DNA of 64,000 nt from Thiotrichaceae bacterium UBA4486 (lineage in GTDB: Bacteria > Pseudomonadota > Gammaproteobacteria > Eutrophobiales > Eutrophobiaceae), in the NCBI GenBank assembly GCA_002389045.1, contig DGNS01000015.1, forward strand, positions 233,290 to 297,289. The letters run 5' to 3'. The number at the start of each line of letters is the position of its first letter. The stretch's first letter is position 1. This document shows positions 29,810-38,420 of the stretch, in pieces. Under the pieces are notes generated by a model. The model was not told the origin of the DNA. It ran no database searches and was given only the letters and a program-made list of their open reading frames with translations. A program made the position numbers and the translations under genes.

Positions 29810-32266
29810 TTAAAGATCGACCCGTATACCCACAAATCCGGATATCGGTGCTCCCGGTCCGAAAAAGCGGTTGTCGGAAAATGTGGAAAATACCTCATCC
29901 GGTTCGCCGAGTAGTCCGAAGGTTTCATAGTCGGTATCAAACAGGTTGTTTACGCGAGCGAAGAGACTGAAATTTTCGTTAATGCGGTAGCGGCCGCGAA
30001 TGTTGACCACGGCGTAATCATCAACCGTGTCCAGGAGATTGGCTTCATCACCGCGCAGGTGCTGGTCGGAGTTGTAGACCAGGTCTCCACCGATGGTCAG
30101 GCGGCTGGTGATCGGGTATTCGGCGCCGACTTTCAACGAGTGCTCGGGAATACCCGGGAGGCGGTCGCCGTTATCGACAAAGATTTCACCATTGGCATCG
30201 GCCAGTGGATGGTTGGCGCTGGCGGCCTGGAAGGGTGTTTCAAAGGTGGCCCGGACAAAGCCATAGTTGAGAAACCAGCCAAGCTTCTGCCAGTTACCCT
30301 GCAAGGACAACTCGGCGCCTATGCGGCGGGTCTGGCCAACGTTCTGGAAAAAACCCTCATTGGAACCCACACCACCGGTGCTGGTGAAGATGATGTCATC
30401 GTTGTTGGTGCTGCGAAAGCCACCGACACTGTAACGTATGCCACCCGGCAGGCCGCCGCGAAAACCACCCTCAAAACTCTTGGTGACTACCTGGTCCAGC
30501 GGCGGGTCGGCGAGAAAAGCGTTGGGCAGACTGCAAGGGGCGCTGGGATCGGCGCATAATAACTCGATGGGCGTGGGCGCACGTGAGGATTCACTGTAGC
30601 TGCCGTAAACATTGTGCGCATCGGTGATAGCATAGGTTGCGCCCACGGCCGGGTTGATGCGGTTATAATCGTGTTCGCCGTTCAGGTCCTCGGGATTGTC
30701 GGGATCCACCAGGGGATCGCTGTTACTGCGATCACCCAGTTTCAGACTGGAGTTGTTGTAACGGGCGGAGACCGTCAACGCCAGTCTATCGGTGTACTGG
30801 AAGGTATTGGAGAAGTACAGCGACCAGGTGCGGTTATGGGACTTGATAGCGGTGCCTTCCTCGACGGCAAACAAACCTGAACCCACGGTGCCGCGATCAC
30901 CGCCTGGTAATTCACAGGTTCCGGAACCGTCGAATTCACAGGCCAGCGTTGCTACTTCCGTGGCCTGGTTGAAATCGATGATCCCCTGCTGGTAGGCAGC
31001 ACCGACCAGAAACTGGTTTTGCCGGCCGAACAGATCGTGGAGAAAAGTGGTCTGGAATGCTCCGCCAAAACCTTCCTGTTCCCGTGTGCTGAGATTATTG
31101 ATGGCGTTACGTTCTGAACCATTGGCGTTTTCAGCCAGGAAGAAGCTGCCGAACTGGTCTTCCGGGACTTCGCCACCGGCTGCCTCCAGTTGTGCTTCCG
31201 TGAAGCCCGCCGTACAGTCCAGACCGGCATCGTCCAGATCATCCTCGTCGGCTTCAATTAATATTTCATTGGCGGGATCGATATCGGTGATCAGACATTC
31301 TTCAAATTCACTGCCGTCACCGTTGAAGGTGTCGGTTTCATTGTTACGGTAGAAGGCATTACCGGAAAGTTGCACCAGATCGTTCAGCCAGTGCGTGCCT
31401 TCAAGGTTGAGCATGAAAAGTTCGTTTTCGGTCTGATCCGGGGAAGTGAACACGGCTTCGCGATCGATGTCCAGCAGCTCGGCCGGTATGGCGCCGTTGC
31501 CGATCAGATCAGTACTGCCATGGTTAATACCGAGGTCCAGTGTGGTAGCCAGGCTGCGGTAGCTGATCTTGCCGAATACATTCAGCGCATCGGATTCCGA
31601 TGCATCACGCCAGCCTTCCTCGTCGAAATAATTACCGGTGATGTAATAACCCCAGGTGCCGTTGTTGCCGCCGCTTTCGATGGTGGTGACGACGCGCTCG
31701 AAGGAACCGCCGTAGACTTCAAGACTGTGGCCGGGATTGGTAAAGCCATCCTTGGTGGTGATGGACAGAGCGCCACCGAGTGTGTTTAGTCCGAAGATCG
31801 GGTTGGCGCCGCCGACCAGGTTGATACTGGCAATGGAAGATTCCGGCACCAGGTCCCAGTTCATGGAATCGCCAAAGGGTTCATTAATGCGAATACCGTC
31901 CTGGAATACCGATAATCCCTGGGGCAGGCCCAGCAACGGTGACAGGGTAAAACCGCGGAACTGCACATCGCGTTGCAACGGGTTGTTCTGGGCATCGTTA
32001 ATAGTCACGCTGCCGAGATTGCGGTTCATGTAATCGGCAAGATCAAGGCTGGTGGATCGCTCGATATCCTCACTGGTGGCCGACTGGATGTTGTAGGGAA
32101 TCACTTTTTCCGGCAGACCGACGCCGTGGGTGGGTGTGATGCCGATGACTTCTACTACATCCTGTTCAGCAACGGATTCCTGGGCAACAAGCGGTGAACT
32201 GACCAGGCCGGTCAGTAAAGCGAATGCAGCAGTTTTTCGCGGGCATATATGGAAATAATGTGTCAC
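29810..32266 (-). CDS. TonB-dependent outer-membrane receptor
   Basis: 818 residues. Signal peptide (KTAAFALLTGLVSSPLVAQE, cut after VAQ), a TonB-box-like segment (DVVEVIG), a plug domain (YNIQSATSEDIERSTSLDLA, NLGSVTINDAQNNPLQRDVQ, FGLNTLGGALSITTK) and a 22-strand barrel ending in an aromatic-hydrophobic strand. It imports a scarce ligand using TonB energy; the ligand is unknown. A Cys- and acid-rich extracellular insert occurs near residues 335-375. No partner transport genes are adjacent, and no clear Fur box was found upstream. Confidence 0.9.
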   Translation of the reverse strand: MTHYFHICPRKTAAFALLTGLVSSPLVAQESVAEQDVVEVIGITPTHGVGLPEKVIPYNIQSATSEDIERSTSLDLADYMNRNLGSVTINDAQNNPLQRDVQFRGFTLSPLLGLPQGLSVFQDGIRINEPFGDSMNWDLVPESSIASINLVGGANPIFGLNTLGGALSITTKDGFTNPGHSLEVYGGSFERVVTTIESGGNNGTWGYYITGNYFDEEGWRDASESDALNVFGKISYRSLATTLDLGINHGSTDLIGNGAIPAELLDIDREAVFTSPDQTENELFMLNLEGTHWLNDLVQLSGNAFYRNNETDTFNGDGSEFEECLITDIDPANEILIEADEDDLDDAGLDCTAGFTEAQLEAAGGEVPEDQFGSFFLAENANGSERNAINNLSTREQEGFGGAFQTTFLHDLFGRQNQFLVGAAYQQGIIDFNQATEVATLACEFDGSGTCELPGGDRGTVGSGLFAVEEGTAIKSHNRTWSLYFSNTFQYTDRLALTVSARYNNSSLKLGDRSNSDPLVDPDNPEDLNGEHDYNRINPAVGATYAITDAHNVYGSYSESSRAPTPIELLCADPSAPCSLPNAFLADPPLDQVVTKSFEGGFRGGLPGGIRYSVGGFRSTNNDDIIFTSTGGVGSNEGFFQNVGQTRRIGAELSLQGNWQKLGWFLNYGFVRATFETPFQAASANHPLADANGEIFVDNGDRLPGIPEHSLKVGAEYPITSRLTIGGDLVYNSDQHLRGDEANLLDTVDDYAVVNIRGRYRINENFSLFARVNNLFDTDYETFGLLGEPDEVFSTFSDNRFFGPGAPISGFVGIRVDL

Positions 32267-32760
32267 TGAGGTTCCCCCTGTTATTTTTTACACAGTGACC
32301 TTAAAGAATGATCACCGGATTTTTCATCATGCGTATAATAGCGATAGATAAGGTGTGCAAGAATACAAGTAAACAGATGCGGTAATCTTTAGGATAATTT
32401 CCTTTTATAACAGGAGAAATTCCTGTCAGACACCCCGGCTATCATGCGGCATACAGGATTCGGTACACGGTCCGTTTCATTATCGCTGTGCAGTGTGGGC
32501 AACCAGGCCAAAGGTATACCGGTTTGCGAATAACACCCTGGCTGATTCCGGCTGCCCACGGAATTGAATTTACAGAATTAATCGTGGTCACAATAGGTAT
32601 CTGAGCAATTTCAGGAATAACTCCCCGATCCATCGGATATTTTTTCCTGTCCCGGGATTGCCGGCGGTTTCCGGTGATCAGGCATTGCCCTGGTCGATGT
32701 AGGGAGTATCCTGAAAACGCCGGTTTGCGAACAACTCAATATACAACTGGAGGTACATTA
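32267..32760. other. Intergenic region between divergent receptor and PepSY genes
   Basis: About 490 bases, more AT-rich than the flanks. It must hold the promoters of both genes; a TATAAT is present near 32334, but a matching -35 is not convincing. One weak minus-strand frame (32442-32633) has no family features and was not called. Confidence 0.4.
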
Positions 32761-33318
32761 ATGTACTCGAAAACAAGTCAATCGATTGTATTTGCATCAG
32801 CACTCATGCTTGCACCCGTACTGCAGGCAGATGAGCATTCCGATAACCGGGATCTGGACGATATTCGCGGCTGGGACATAGTGTCCGTTGAAACCTGTCT
32901 CGATGCGGCCCTGGATTTGATTCCCGGTCATGCCCGTAAACTGGAACTGAAGATGGAAGGCGACGATCCGATGTATGAATTCGATATCGATGCCGTGGAC
33001 GGCAATCGCTATAACGTCGAGTGTAATGCCGAAGAAGGCTTTATCAATGAAGTTGAGCGCGAAGTGGACAAGAACGATGCCACGTTCAAGAAACTGGCCA
33101 AAATCAGTGAACAGGAAGCGCGTGATTTCGCCCTCTCCATTCACCCCGGCACCGTTGTCGCCAGTGAATATGAAATCGGTTTCAATGGTGTCGCTACCTA
33201 CGAGTTCGATATCCAGACCGAGCTTGGCTACGAAATCAAGGTGGATGTGAATGCCGCCACCGGTGAAATCGAGGAAGCCAATGTCGAGCTTTACGAGATT
33301 GGCAGCGAAAAAGAATAA
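32761..33318 (+). CDS. Exported PepSY-domain protein
   Basis: 185 residues with a signal peptide (YSKTSQSIVFASALMLAPVLQA) and two PepSY-like repeats: SVETCLDAALDLIPGHARKL to YNVECNAEEGFINEVE, then EQEARDFALSIHPG to YEIKVDVNAATGEIEEANVE. PepSY domains often modulate peptidases or bind ligands in the periplasm. It is strongly acidic. The start at 32761 has GGAGG about 8 nt upstream. It is followed by a strong intrinsic terminator, so it is monocistronic. Partner unknown. Confidence 0.82.
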   Translation: MYSKTSQSIVFASALMLAPVLQADEHSDNRDLDDIRGWDIVSVETCLDAALDLIPGHARKLELKMEGDDPMYEFDIDAVDGNRYNVECNAEEGFINEVEREVDKNDATFKKLAKISEQEARDFALSIHPGTVVASEYEIGFNGVATYEFDIQTELGYEIKVDVNAATGEIEEANVELYEIGSEKE

Positions 33319-33343
33319 GAGATATTTACAAAATCCAGTCACA

Positions 33344-33368
33344 AGCCGGCGTCAAGCCGGCTTTTTTT
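33344..33368 (+). terminator. Intrinsic terminator after the PepSY gene
   Basis: AGCCGGC (33344-33350) pairs perfectly with GCCGGCT (33356-33362) across a 5-base loop, followed by seven Ts. The T-run overlaps the stop of the convergent FkbM gene. Confidence 0.88.
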
Positions 33369-34191
33369 ATGACCTGACGTAAAGCCGGTTACGCCCGGAG
33401 CCGGTGTTTCTGACCGACACATCCTCCTCGAAGCCGGCCCGATGCAGGTGCGGCTCAATCAGGGTGTCGGCGTGTTCGGCGTTTTCCCCTTCCACTTCGA
33501 TGAGTATGGATTTGACGTTGCGCAGGGTTTTTTCGGCCCCGGCCAGGATCTTCGGTTCGATACCGTCCACGTCCAGCTTGATGTGATCCGGCGCCTGCAA
33601 GTGAAACTGTTCGATAAAGTCATCAATCGTATAGGCCGGGATGGACTGGGTGAATACGGTTTTGAAATTCTCAAACTGGTTTCTGGCCTCGCCCAGGGCA
33701 TTGCCGGCATGACCTGATTCGATATTGGTCATATTGAGTTCGGCAATACCGGTCTTGTCTCCAAGCGCAATGCACAACGGTTTGATGCAGGCGCTCTTTT
33801 CATTCAAAGCAATGTGTTCAACCAGCACCCCGAAATTGAATCCGCTCGGTTCGAAAGCATAGACGCTAACCGCGGGCCGGAGCGCGGCGTAGAGTGAATA
33901 GATGCCGATGTTGGCGCCGATGTCCCAGAGTGTCTCACCGTCGCTGACCTGATCGATGAACTTCAGTGTCTCGGGTTCGTCGCTGTGAAAGCGTTCCACG
34001 GCACTGGCCACGTAGCCGCTTTTCAGGCCGTACAGCTTGATCGTACCTCGCGGTGTGTCGATCTCGCTGAGGCTGTCTTCGGTGAGCCGGTTGATGAGGC
34101 GGGCAATGGTGCGTCGTTGCTGGCGCTTGCTCATCGGTGCGGTCAGGCCGGTGACCAGGGTGGTGAGAATTCTGGAATAGGATCGACTCAT
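33367..34191 (-). CDS. FkbM-family methyltransferase
   Basis: 274 residues. SAM-binding motif GETLWDIGANIGIYSLYAAL, VYAFEPSGFNFGVLVEHIAL and HIKLDVDGIEPKILAGAEKT, which together define the FkbM domain (PF05050). Members O-methylate sugars or small molecules and often act in glycan synthesis; no glycan genes are adjacent. The ATG at 34191 is preferred; the frame remains open upstream, but those 26 codons only translate a heptad repeat. Confidence 0.85.
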   Translation of the reverse strand: MSRSYSRILTTLVTGLTAPMSKRQQRRTIARLINRLTEDSLSEIDTPRGTIKLYGLKSGYVASAVERFHSDEPETLKFIDQVSDGETLWDIGANIGIYSLYAALRPAVSVYAFEPSGFNFGVLVEHIALNEKSACIKPLCIALGDKTGIAELNMTNIESGHAGNALGEARNQFENFKTVFTQSIPAYTIDDFIEQFHLQAPDHIKLDVDGIEPKILAGAEKTLRNVKSILIEVEGENAEHADTLIEPHLHRAGFEEDVSVRNTGSGRNRLYVRS

Positions 34192-34240
34192 GTGGTGATT
34201 AGTGATTGGTGATTTGTGAATGGTGTTTGGTGAATTATCG
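34192..34240. repeat. Heptanucleotide array, TTGGTGA-type
   Basis: Seven degenerate 7-bp units of the form NNNGTGA (GTGGTGA, TTAGTGA, TTGGTGA, TTTGTGA, ATGGTGT, TTGGTGA, ATTATCG). It lies directly upstream of the FkbM start, covering its ribosome-binding region, as the CACCAAT array does for the DUF3530 gene. Confidence 0.75.
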
Positions 34241-34288
34241 ATTATTCTCGCATTCCAGTCACTAGTCACCGTTTACCATTCACGGCCT

Positions 34289-34912
34289 TCAGTCAATCCA
34301 GTGATTGCGGTTGCCTTGTATTTTATGGATCTTTTCGTTGCGTTGCCGCTCGAAATCATCCGCCGGGTCCTGTTCATGCCATTCGAGTAACAGTTTACGC
34401 AACTTATTTTTCAGATACAGATCGTAACGGTCGGCCATATAGAGCATGGCGCGGGCGATTTCGCCGCGGATCTCCGGCCGCGGTTCCACACGCCGCGTGG
34501 ATTCGTCCAGTTCAAAATCACATTCACCGAATTGCCGTTTTTCGCCGGGAATGATGGCGAAGGCGTGCGCGGATCGGGCCTCGTTGATGTCGCTGCGTGC
34601 AGGATAGAGGTTATGAAGATCGGCTTCAATACGATTGAATACAGCGCTGTTCTCGCGGCATTGCTTGCGCTTGCCGCATTTCAGTTTCCACGTCACCCAG
34701 CCCATGGGGAATACGTGTTCGATGTTGATGCCCTTGTTGTAACCGGAACCGAATTGCCTTTGGCAGTAAAAGGTCTCGCCGCCATCGGCATAGAGTTTCT
34801 GCCAGAATATCGGCCGGGCTTCCTCGTAGGTCGGGATAGGTTCTCCGGCGTCGGCAATGGGGATGAAGAGCAGCAGGAGTAGAAATAAAATCATGGAATG
34901 TTGATTTGTCAT
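34289..34912 (-). CDS. Endonuclease I-family exported nuclease
   Basis: 207 residues with a signal peptide (SMILFLLLLLFIPIADAGEP, cut after ADA) and the EndA/NucM fold: TFYCQRQF, NIEHVFPMGW (His of the metal-dependent active site), ADLHNLYPARSDINEARSAH and ARAMLYMADRY. It is a periplasmic or secreted non-specific DNase. The start is ATG 34912 or 34894; longer frames upstream translate a GTCATCCCGA-type repeat and are rejected. It stands alone between FkbM and queG. Confidence 0.85.
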   Translation of the reverse strand: MTNQHSMILFLLLLLFIPIADAGEPIPTYEEARPIFWQKLYADGGETFYCQRQFGSGYNKGINIEHVFPMGWVTWKLKCGKRKQCRENSAVFNRIEADLHNLYPARSDINEARSAHAFAIIPGEKRQFGECDFELDESTRRVEPRPEIRGEIARAMLYMADRYDLYLKNKLRKLLLEWHEQDPADDFERQRNEKIHKIQGNRNHWID

Positions 34913-34924
34913 CCTATGCTTGCT

Positions 34925-34989
34925 TGTCATCCCGACGACCAGAGGGAGGAGGGATCTCATAAAGATTTCTCGCTGTGCTCGAAATGACA
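34925..34989. repeat. GTCATCCCGA...CGAAATGACA repeat element
   Basis: Begins TGTCATCCCGACGACC, contains GAGGGATCTCATAAAG and ends GCTCGAAATGACA, so its ends are inverted repeats. It is the same family as 6133-6186 and 14690-14785, and sits upstream of the nuclease gene. Confidence 0.65.
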
Positions 34990-35031
34990 ATCGTTCTTCA
35001 TTCTGAATTCTGTCTCCTGACTCCTGTATTC

Positions 35032-36105
35032 TTATGTTTCATGCTGTTCCAACGCCCATTGCACATGCTCACGGATCAATTCGGACGGATCGTCAGCGCG
35101 TCCCTGTAATGCCTCGATGACTTCCGGTGTCGTCTCCGCGTTACCCAATGCCACGGCAATGTTGCGGATCCAGCATTCATAGCCGATGCGGCGGATAGCG
35201 CTGCCCTCGGTCTTACTCAGGAATTCATCTTCGTCCCAGCGGAACAATTGCACAAGTTCGGGCGCGTCCAGGCCGTGGCGCGTTCGAAAATCCTGCTCAT
35301 CGGTATTCCGTGCAAAACGGTTCCACGGGCAGATCAACTGGCAATCGTCACATCCGTAAATACGGTTGCCCATGGCCTTGCGGTATTGTACCGGTATGGC
35401 GCCGCGCAGTTCGATGGTCAGGTAGGAGATGCACTTGCGGGCGTCGACCTGGTACGGACCGATGATGGCATTGGTCGGGCAAATGTCCATGCAGGCCCGA
35501 CAACTGCCGCAGTATTCATTTTCAAACGGTGCATCAACGGGCAGGGGTAAGTCGGTGTAGATTTCGCCGAGAAAAAACCAGGAACCGGCCTTGCGGTTGA
35601 TCAGGTTGCTGTGTTTGCCGATCCAGCCGAGACCGGCATTGCGGGCCAGGGCTTTCTCCAGCACCGGGGCGCTGTCCACGAACACCCGGTAACCGAAATC
35701 ACCGATGAGTGATTCGATGAACCGCGCCAGCTTCTGCAGCCGGGCGCGCATTAATTTATGGTAGTCACGGCCCATGGCGTAGCGGGAGATGTAGGCAAGC
35801 CGGCGGTTGCCGAGCACGGTAGCGGGATGGGTCGCATCGGGGGGCAGGTAATCCATGCGCGCCGAGATCACCCGCACTGTGCCCGGCACCAGGTCCGCGG
35901 GCCGGCTGCGCCGGGTTCCGTGGCGCTGCATGTAATGCATTTCACCGTGCATGCCGGCATCCAGCCAGTCGATCAGGTGATGTTCATCCGCGTCGAGATC
36001 CGTTGTGGTAATACCGAGCTGTTGAAAACCCAGCAGCAGGGCTTGCGCCCGTATATCCTCTGCCAACGCGTGGTAGTCCGCAGTCTGTTTACAGGTTTTT
36101 GCCAT
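35032..36105 (-). CDS. queG: Epoxyqueuosine reductase
   Basis: QueG reduces epoxyqueuosine to queuosine in tRNA using cobalamin and two [4Fe-4S] clusters. 357 aa with RMDYLPPD, YHKLMRARLQKLARFI, VDSAPVLEKALARNAGLGWI (active site Asp), ferredoxin motifs CGSCRACMDICPTNAI and CDDCQLICPWN, and a C-terminal HEAT-like repeat. The ferredoxin cysteines are complete. Monocistronic; the usual tsaE/nnr neighbours are absent. Confidence 0.94.
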   Translation of the reverse strand: MAKTCKQTADYHALAEDIRAQALLLGFQQLGITTTDLDADEHHLIDWLDAGMHGEMHYMQRHGTRRSRPADLVPGTVRVISARMDYLPPDATHPATVLGNRRLAYISRYAMGRDYHKLMRARLQKLARFIESLIGDFGYRVFVDSAPVLEKALARNAGLGWIGKHSNLINRKAGSWFFLGEIYTDLPLPVDAPFENEYCGSCRACMDICPTNAIIGPYQVDARKCISYLTIELRGAIPVQYRKAMGNRIYGCDDCQLICPWNRFARNTDEQDFRTRHGLDAPELVQLFRWDEDEFLSKTEGSAIRRIGYECWIRNIAVALGNAETTPEVIEALQGRADDPSELIREHVQWALEQHET

Positions 36106-36645
36106 GGCTGAATTATGAACGCGATCCGGTTCGGGATCATGCCCCGAATGCGGTGTTGTGAATCAGGCCGGCTCAGGCTGCGTTCGAGGTATCGCTGCGA
36201 CAGTATTGTATGAGGTTCTTCAGTCATCCCGTTTGATTGTTGATTCAATTAATACATGGTTGAATATCCGGTTTAACAGCAACGTTGCTGTCGAATGTGA
36301 TTACGCCATTGCAATCCCGAACACGCATGACGTATCCTGTAATGTTCATGTGCAGTGCAGCAAGTACTGCGCCAACGCTGATATGGGACTATATAATTGA
36401 TAAACGAAGGGATTTAGAATCAGGGTAGTGGTGATACGCCAGACCGTGAGCACATTAACGGGACAACAGATCGATTGTCGGTACCAAATCGAGGCATATT
36501 TATTAATACGCGAATGACAGCGTTGTCATCGTTACAAGTCCCTGTAAAAACAAGGGTGATAAAAGATCGCCGTCATTCTCCGCATTTCCAGGTCGACTGG
36601 CCCGGATGTCTCTGACAGATATGAAATGGACTGATTGAATACACA
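36106..36645. other. Intergenic region with no recognisable gene
   Basis: 540 bases between the divergent queG and PerM genes. Weak frames such as 36158-36400 lack ribosome-binding sites and family features. No repeat, tRNA or strong hairpin was seen. Confidence 0.4.
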
Positions 36646-37737
36646 ATGTTTGATTATATAAATTCCTGGTACCGTCGGTACTTTACCGACCCGCAAGCCG
36701 CCTTGCTTGTGATTCTACTGTTGTTCGCCGGAGTGGTGCTTTATTTCCTCGGCAAGATGCTGGCGCCGTTACTGGCGGCGTTGATCATTGCCTACATGCT
36801 GGAAGGCCCCGTGCAGAAACTGCAACAGTACAGGACGCCCCGTTTGCTTGCGGTCAATGTGAGCTTCCTGCTGTTCCTGGTGTTCCTGTTGTTTCTGCTG
36901 ATTGGCCTGATGCCTGTGCTGATGCGCCAGATCAGCCAGTTTTTCCAGGAAATGCCGGCCATGATCAATAACGGTCAGGAACTGCTGCTGCGCCTGCCAG
37001 AGCAGTACCCGAACATCATTTCCGAAGAAGCCGTATGGAATTTTATCGACACCATCCGTGGCGGTCTTTCAACGCTGGGCCAGAGTGTGCTGTCGATATC
37101 CGTTGCCTCCATTCCCGCCCTGCTTTCGATTATCATTTACGTGGTCCTGGTACCGTTGATGGTGTTTTTCTTTCTGAAAGACAAGGACAGGATCCTGCAA
37201 TGGGTCAGCCGTTTCCTGCCTGCCGAGCGGCGCCTGGTCACCGAGGTATGGCATGAAATGGACGCCCAGATCGGTAATTACATTCGTGGCAAGGTTTATG
37301 AAATCCTCATCGTCGGCGGTGCGGCTTATGTGTTGTTCCAGTTTTTCGGACTCAACTTTGCCTACCTGCTGGCCTTGCTGGTGGGATTGTCCGTACTCAT
37401 TCCCTACATCGGCGCCGCGGTGGTGACCCTGCCGGTTGCGCTGGTGGCCTATTTCCAGTGGGGTGTGGGACCGGATTTTACCTGGTTACTGATCTCCTAC
37501 CTGGTACTGCAGTTTCTCGACGGCAACGTGCTGGTGCCCATCCTGTTTTCCGAAGCCGTTAACCTGCATCCCGTTGCTATCATCGTCGCCATACTGGTAT
37601 TCGGTGGGCTGTGGGGTTTCTGGGGCGTATTTTTCGCCATACCGCTGGCGACGCTGGTGAAGGCGTTACTGGATATCTGGCCGACTACGCCGGAGACAGA
37701 AGCAGTGAGCAGTGAACAGTCAACAGAGAACAGGTAA
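36646..37737 (+). CDS. AI-2E/PerM-family transporter
   Basis: 363 residues with about seven to eight transmembrane helices (first pair LLVILLLFAGVVLYFLGKML, LLAALIIAYMLEGPVQKL) and the family motifs IGNYIRGKVYEILIVGG and LIPYIGAAVVTLPVAL, plus the late FFAIPLATLVKALL. Relatives export autoinducer or Na+/H+; the substrate is not predictable. The last 18 or so codons (VSSEQSTENR end) are read from a heptad repeat array, so the natural C-terminus was probably shorter or different. Confidence 0.87.
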   Translation: MFDYINSWYRRYFTDPQAALLVILLLFAGVVLYFLGKMLAPLLAALIIAYMLEGPVQKLQQYRTPRLLAVNVSFLLFLVFLLFLLIGLMPVLMRQISQFFQEMPAMINNGQELLLRLPEQYPNIISEEAVWNFIDTIRGGLSTLGQSVLSISVASIPALLSIIIYVVLVPLMVFFFLKDKDRILQWVSRFLPAERRLVTEVWHEMDAQIGNYIRGKVYEILIVGGAAYVLFQFFGLNFAYLLALLVGLSVLIPYIGAAVVTLPVALVAYFQWGVGPDFTWLLISYLVLQFLDGNVLVPILFSEAVNLHPVAIIVAILVFGGLWGFWGVFFAIPLATLVKALLDIWPTTPETEAVSSEQSTENR

Positions 37738-37747
37738 CAGGTAACAG
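37701..37747. repeat. Heptad array overlapping the 3' end of the PerM gene
   Basis: Units AGCAGTG, AGCAGTG, AACAGTC, AACAGAG, AACAGGT, AACAGGT, AACAGGT. The array runs through the PerM stop codon, so it encodes the protein tail. Same degenerate heptad family as elsewhere in the window. Confidence 0.75.
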
Positions 37748-37810
37748 GTGTCTGCCTTCAGGCTGACACCGTACGAACCGGCTGCAGGTGTCTGACTTCA
37801 GTCTGACACC
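37747..37810. repeat. Two copies of the 24-bp GGTGTCTG palindrome
   Basis: GGTGTCTGCCTTCAGGCTGACACC at 37747-37770 and GGTGTCTGACTTCAGTCTGACACC at 37787-37810, related to the pair at 25172 and 25237. The arms are slightly less perfect here. A further degenerate GTGA heptad array follows at 37820-37855. Confidence 0.72.
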
Positions 37811-37901
37811 GTATTGATGGCAGTGAATAGTAAATAGTGAACAGTGATTCGTGAGAATGGTAAGGGTTGACAGAGTACAGGTTTCACGCACGCCTTGCCC
37901 G

Positions 37902-37957
37902 CTCACCACTCACAGCATTAGCCGTTGGTCAAAAAATTAAATCACTCCGGCCCTTTT
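37902..37957. repeat. 56-bp dispersed repeat, copy 1
   Basis: Matches 39967-40022 with one difference: starts CTCACCACTCACAGCATTAG and ends with the inverted form of GCCGGAGTGATTTAATTTTG. It lies just beyond the RelE/ParE toxin stop, whose TAA is inside GGCTAAC, an R''-box-like sequence. Confidence 0.8.
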
Positions 37958-37968
37958 CCCCCTTGTTG

Positions 37969-38223
37969 TTAGCCCATTATTTGATCGTATTCGGCATGTG
38001 AACCAATCCAAAACCATAGAATACCGTCATCGACTTCCACACCGAGTGCACGATACTTAAGTCCGACTCGCACTGACCGGTATCGACCGATGGATTTAAA
38101 ATGCAATGATGGATGTGTTGAATTTGCCTGGAGAATCTGGAAATTTTTATCAGCGAGAGAGCGAATAGAGGCGGGTAATTTTTCATAACACTCCCAAAAT
38201 TTACGGGAGGCATGATGCTTCAC
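37969..38223 (-). CDS. RelE/ParE-family toxin
   Basis: 84 residues: SRKFWECYEKLPASIRSLAD, FKSIGRYRSVRVGLKYRALG and GILWFWIGSHAEYDQIMG. The closing SHAEYDxI motif is typical of a widespread ParE-like toxin family. It overlaps the upstream antitoxin by 4 nt (ATGA). Its TAA stop is part of GGGCTAAC, like an attC left box. Left-facing gene in the second island. Confidence 0.88.
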   Translation of the reverse strand: MKHHASRKFWECYEKLPASIRSLADKNFQILQANSTHPSLHFKSIGRYRSVRVGLKYRALGVEVDDGILWFWIGSHAEYDQIMG

Positions 38224-38420
38224 AAGCCTTTGCTCTCGCCCCTTTCATGCTCTTCCAGGGCTTCCTGCGCAATTTTGTCAAGTTTGCCCGATTGGGCATC
38301 CTCCTCAATCTGAGCGTCCCATACTTCAGAATCAAATTCCTGAAACCAGTTTCGGAATTCAGACAATTCCTTCTGGTTCAGGGATTGAACTTCTTTTTCA
38401 ATGGTCTGTACTTTTGTCAT
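38220..38420 (-). CDS. Antitoxin of the ParE-like pair
   Basis: 66 residues, MTKVQTIEKEVQSLNQKELS then FRNWFQEFDSEVWDAQIEED and GKLDKIAQEALEEHERGESK. This is the helix-only antitoxin family regularly paired with the toxin downstream (acidic, no DNA-binding domain visible). It is antitoxin-first, coupled to the toxin by ATGA. Confidence 0.88.
   Translation of the reverse strand: MTKVQTIEKEVQSLNQKELSEFRNWFQEFDSEVWDAQIEEDAQSGKLDKIAQEALEEHERGESKGL

Noticed and set aside
32442..32633. 63-residue minus ORF with a CPHC motif
   Set aside because: Single short Cys motif, no start signal and no conservation argument; likely chance.
36158..36400. 80-residue ORF between queG and PerM
   Set aside because: Cys-rich random-looking text, no Shine-Dalgarno and no homology signal.
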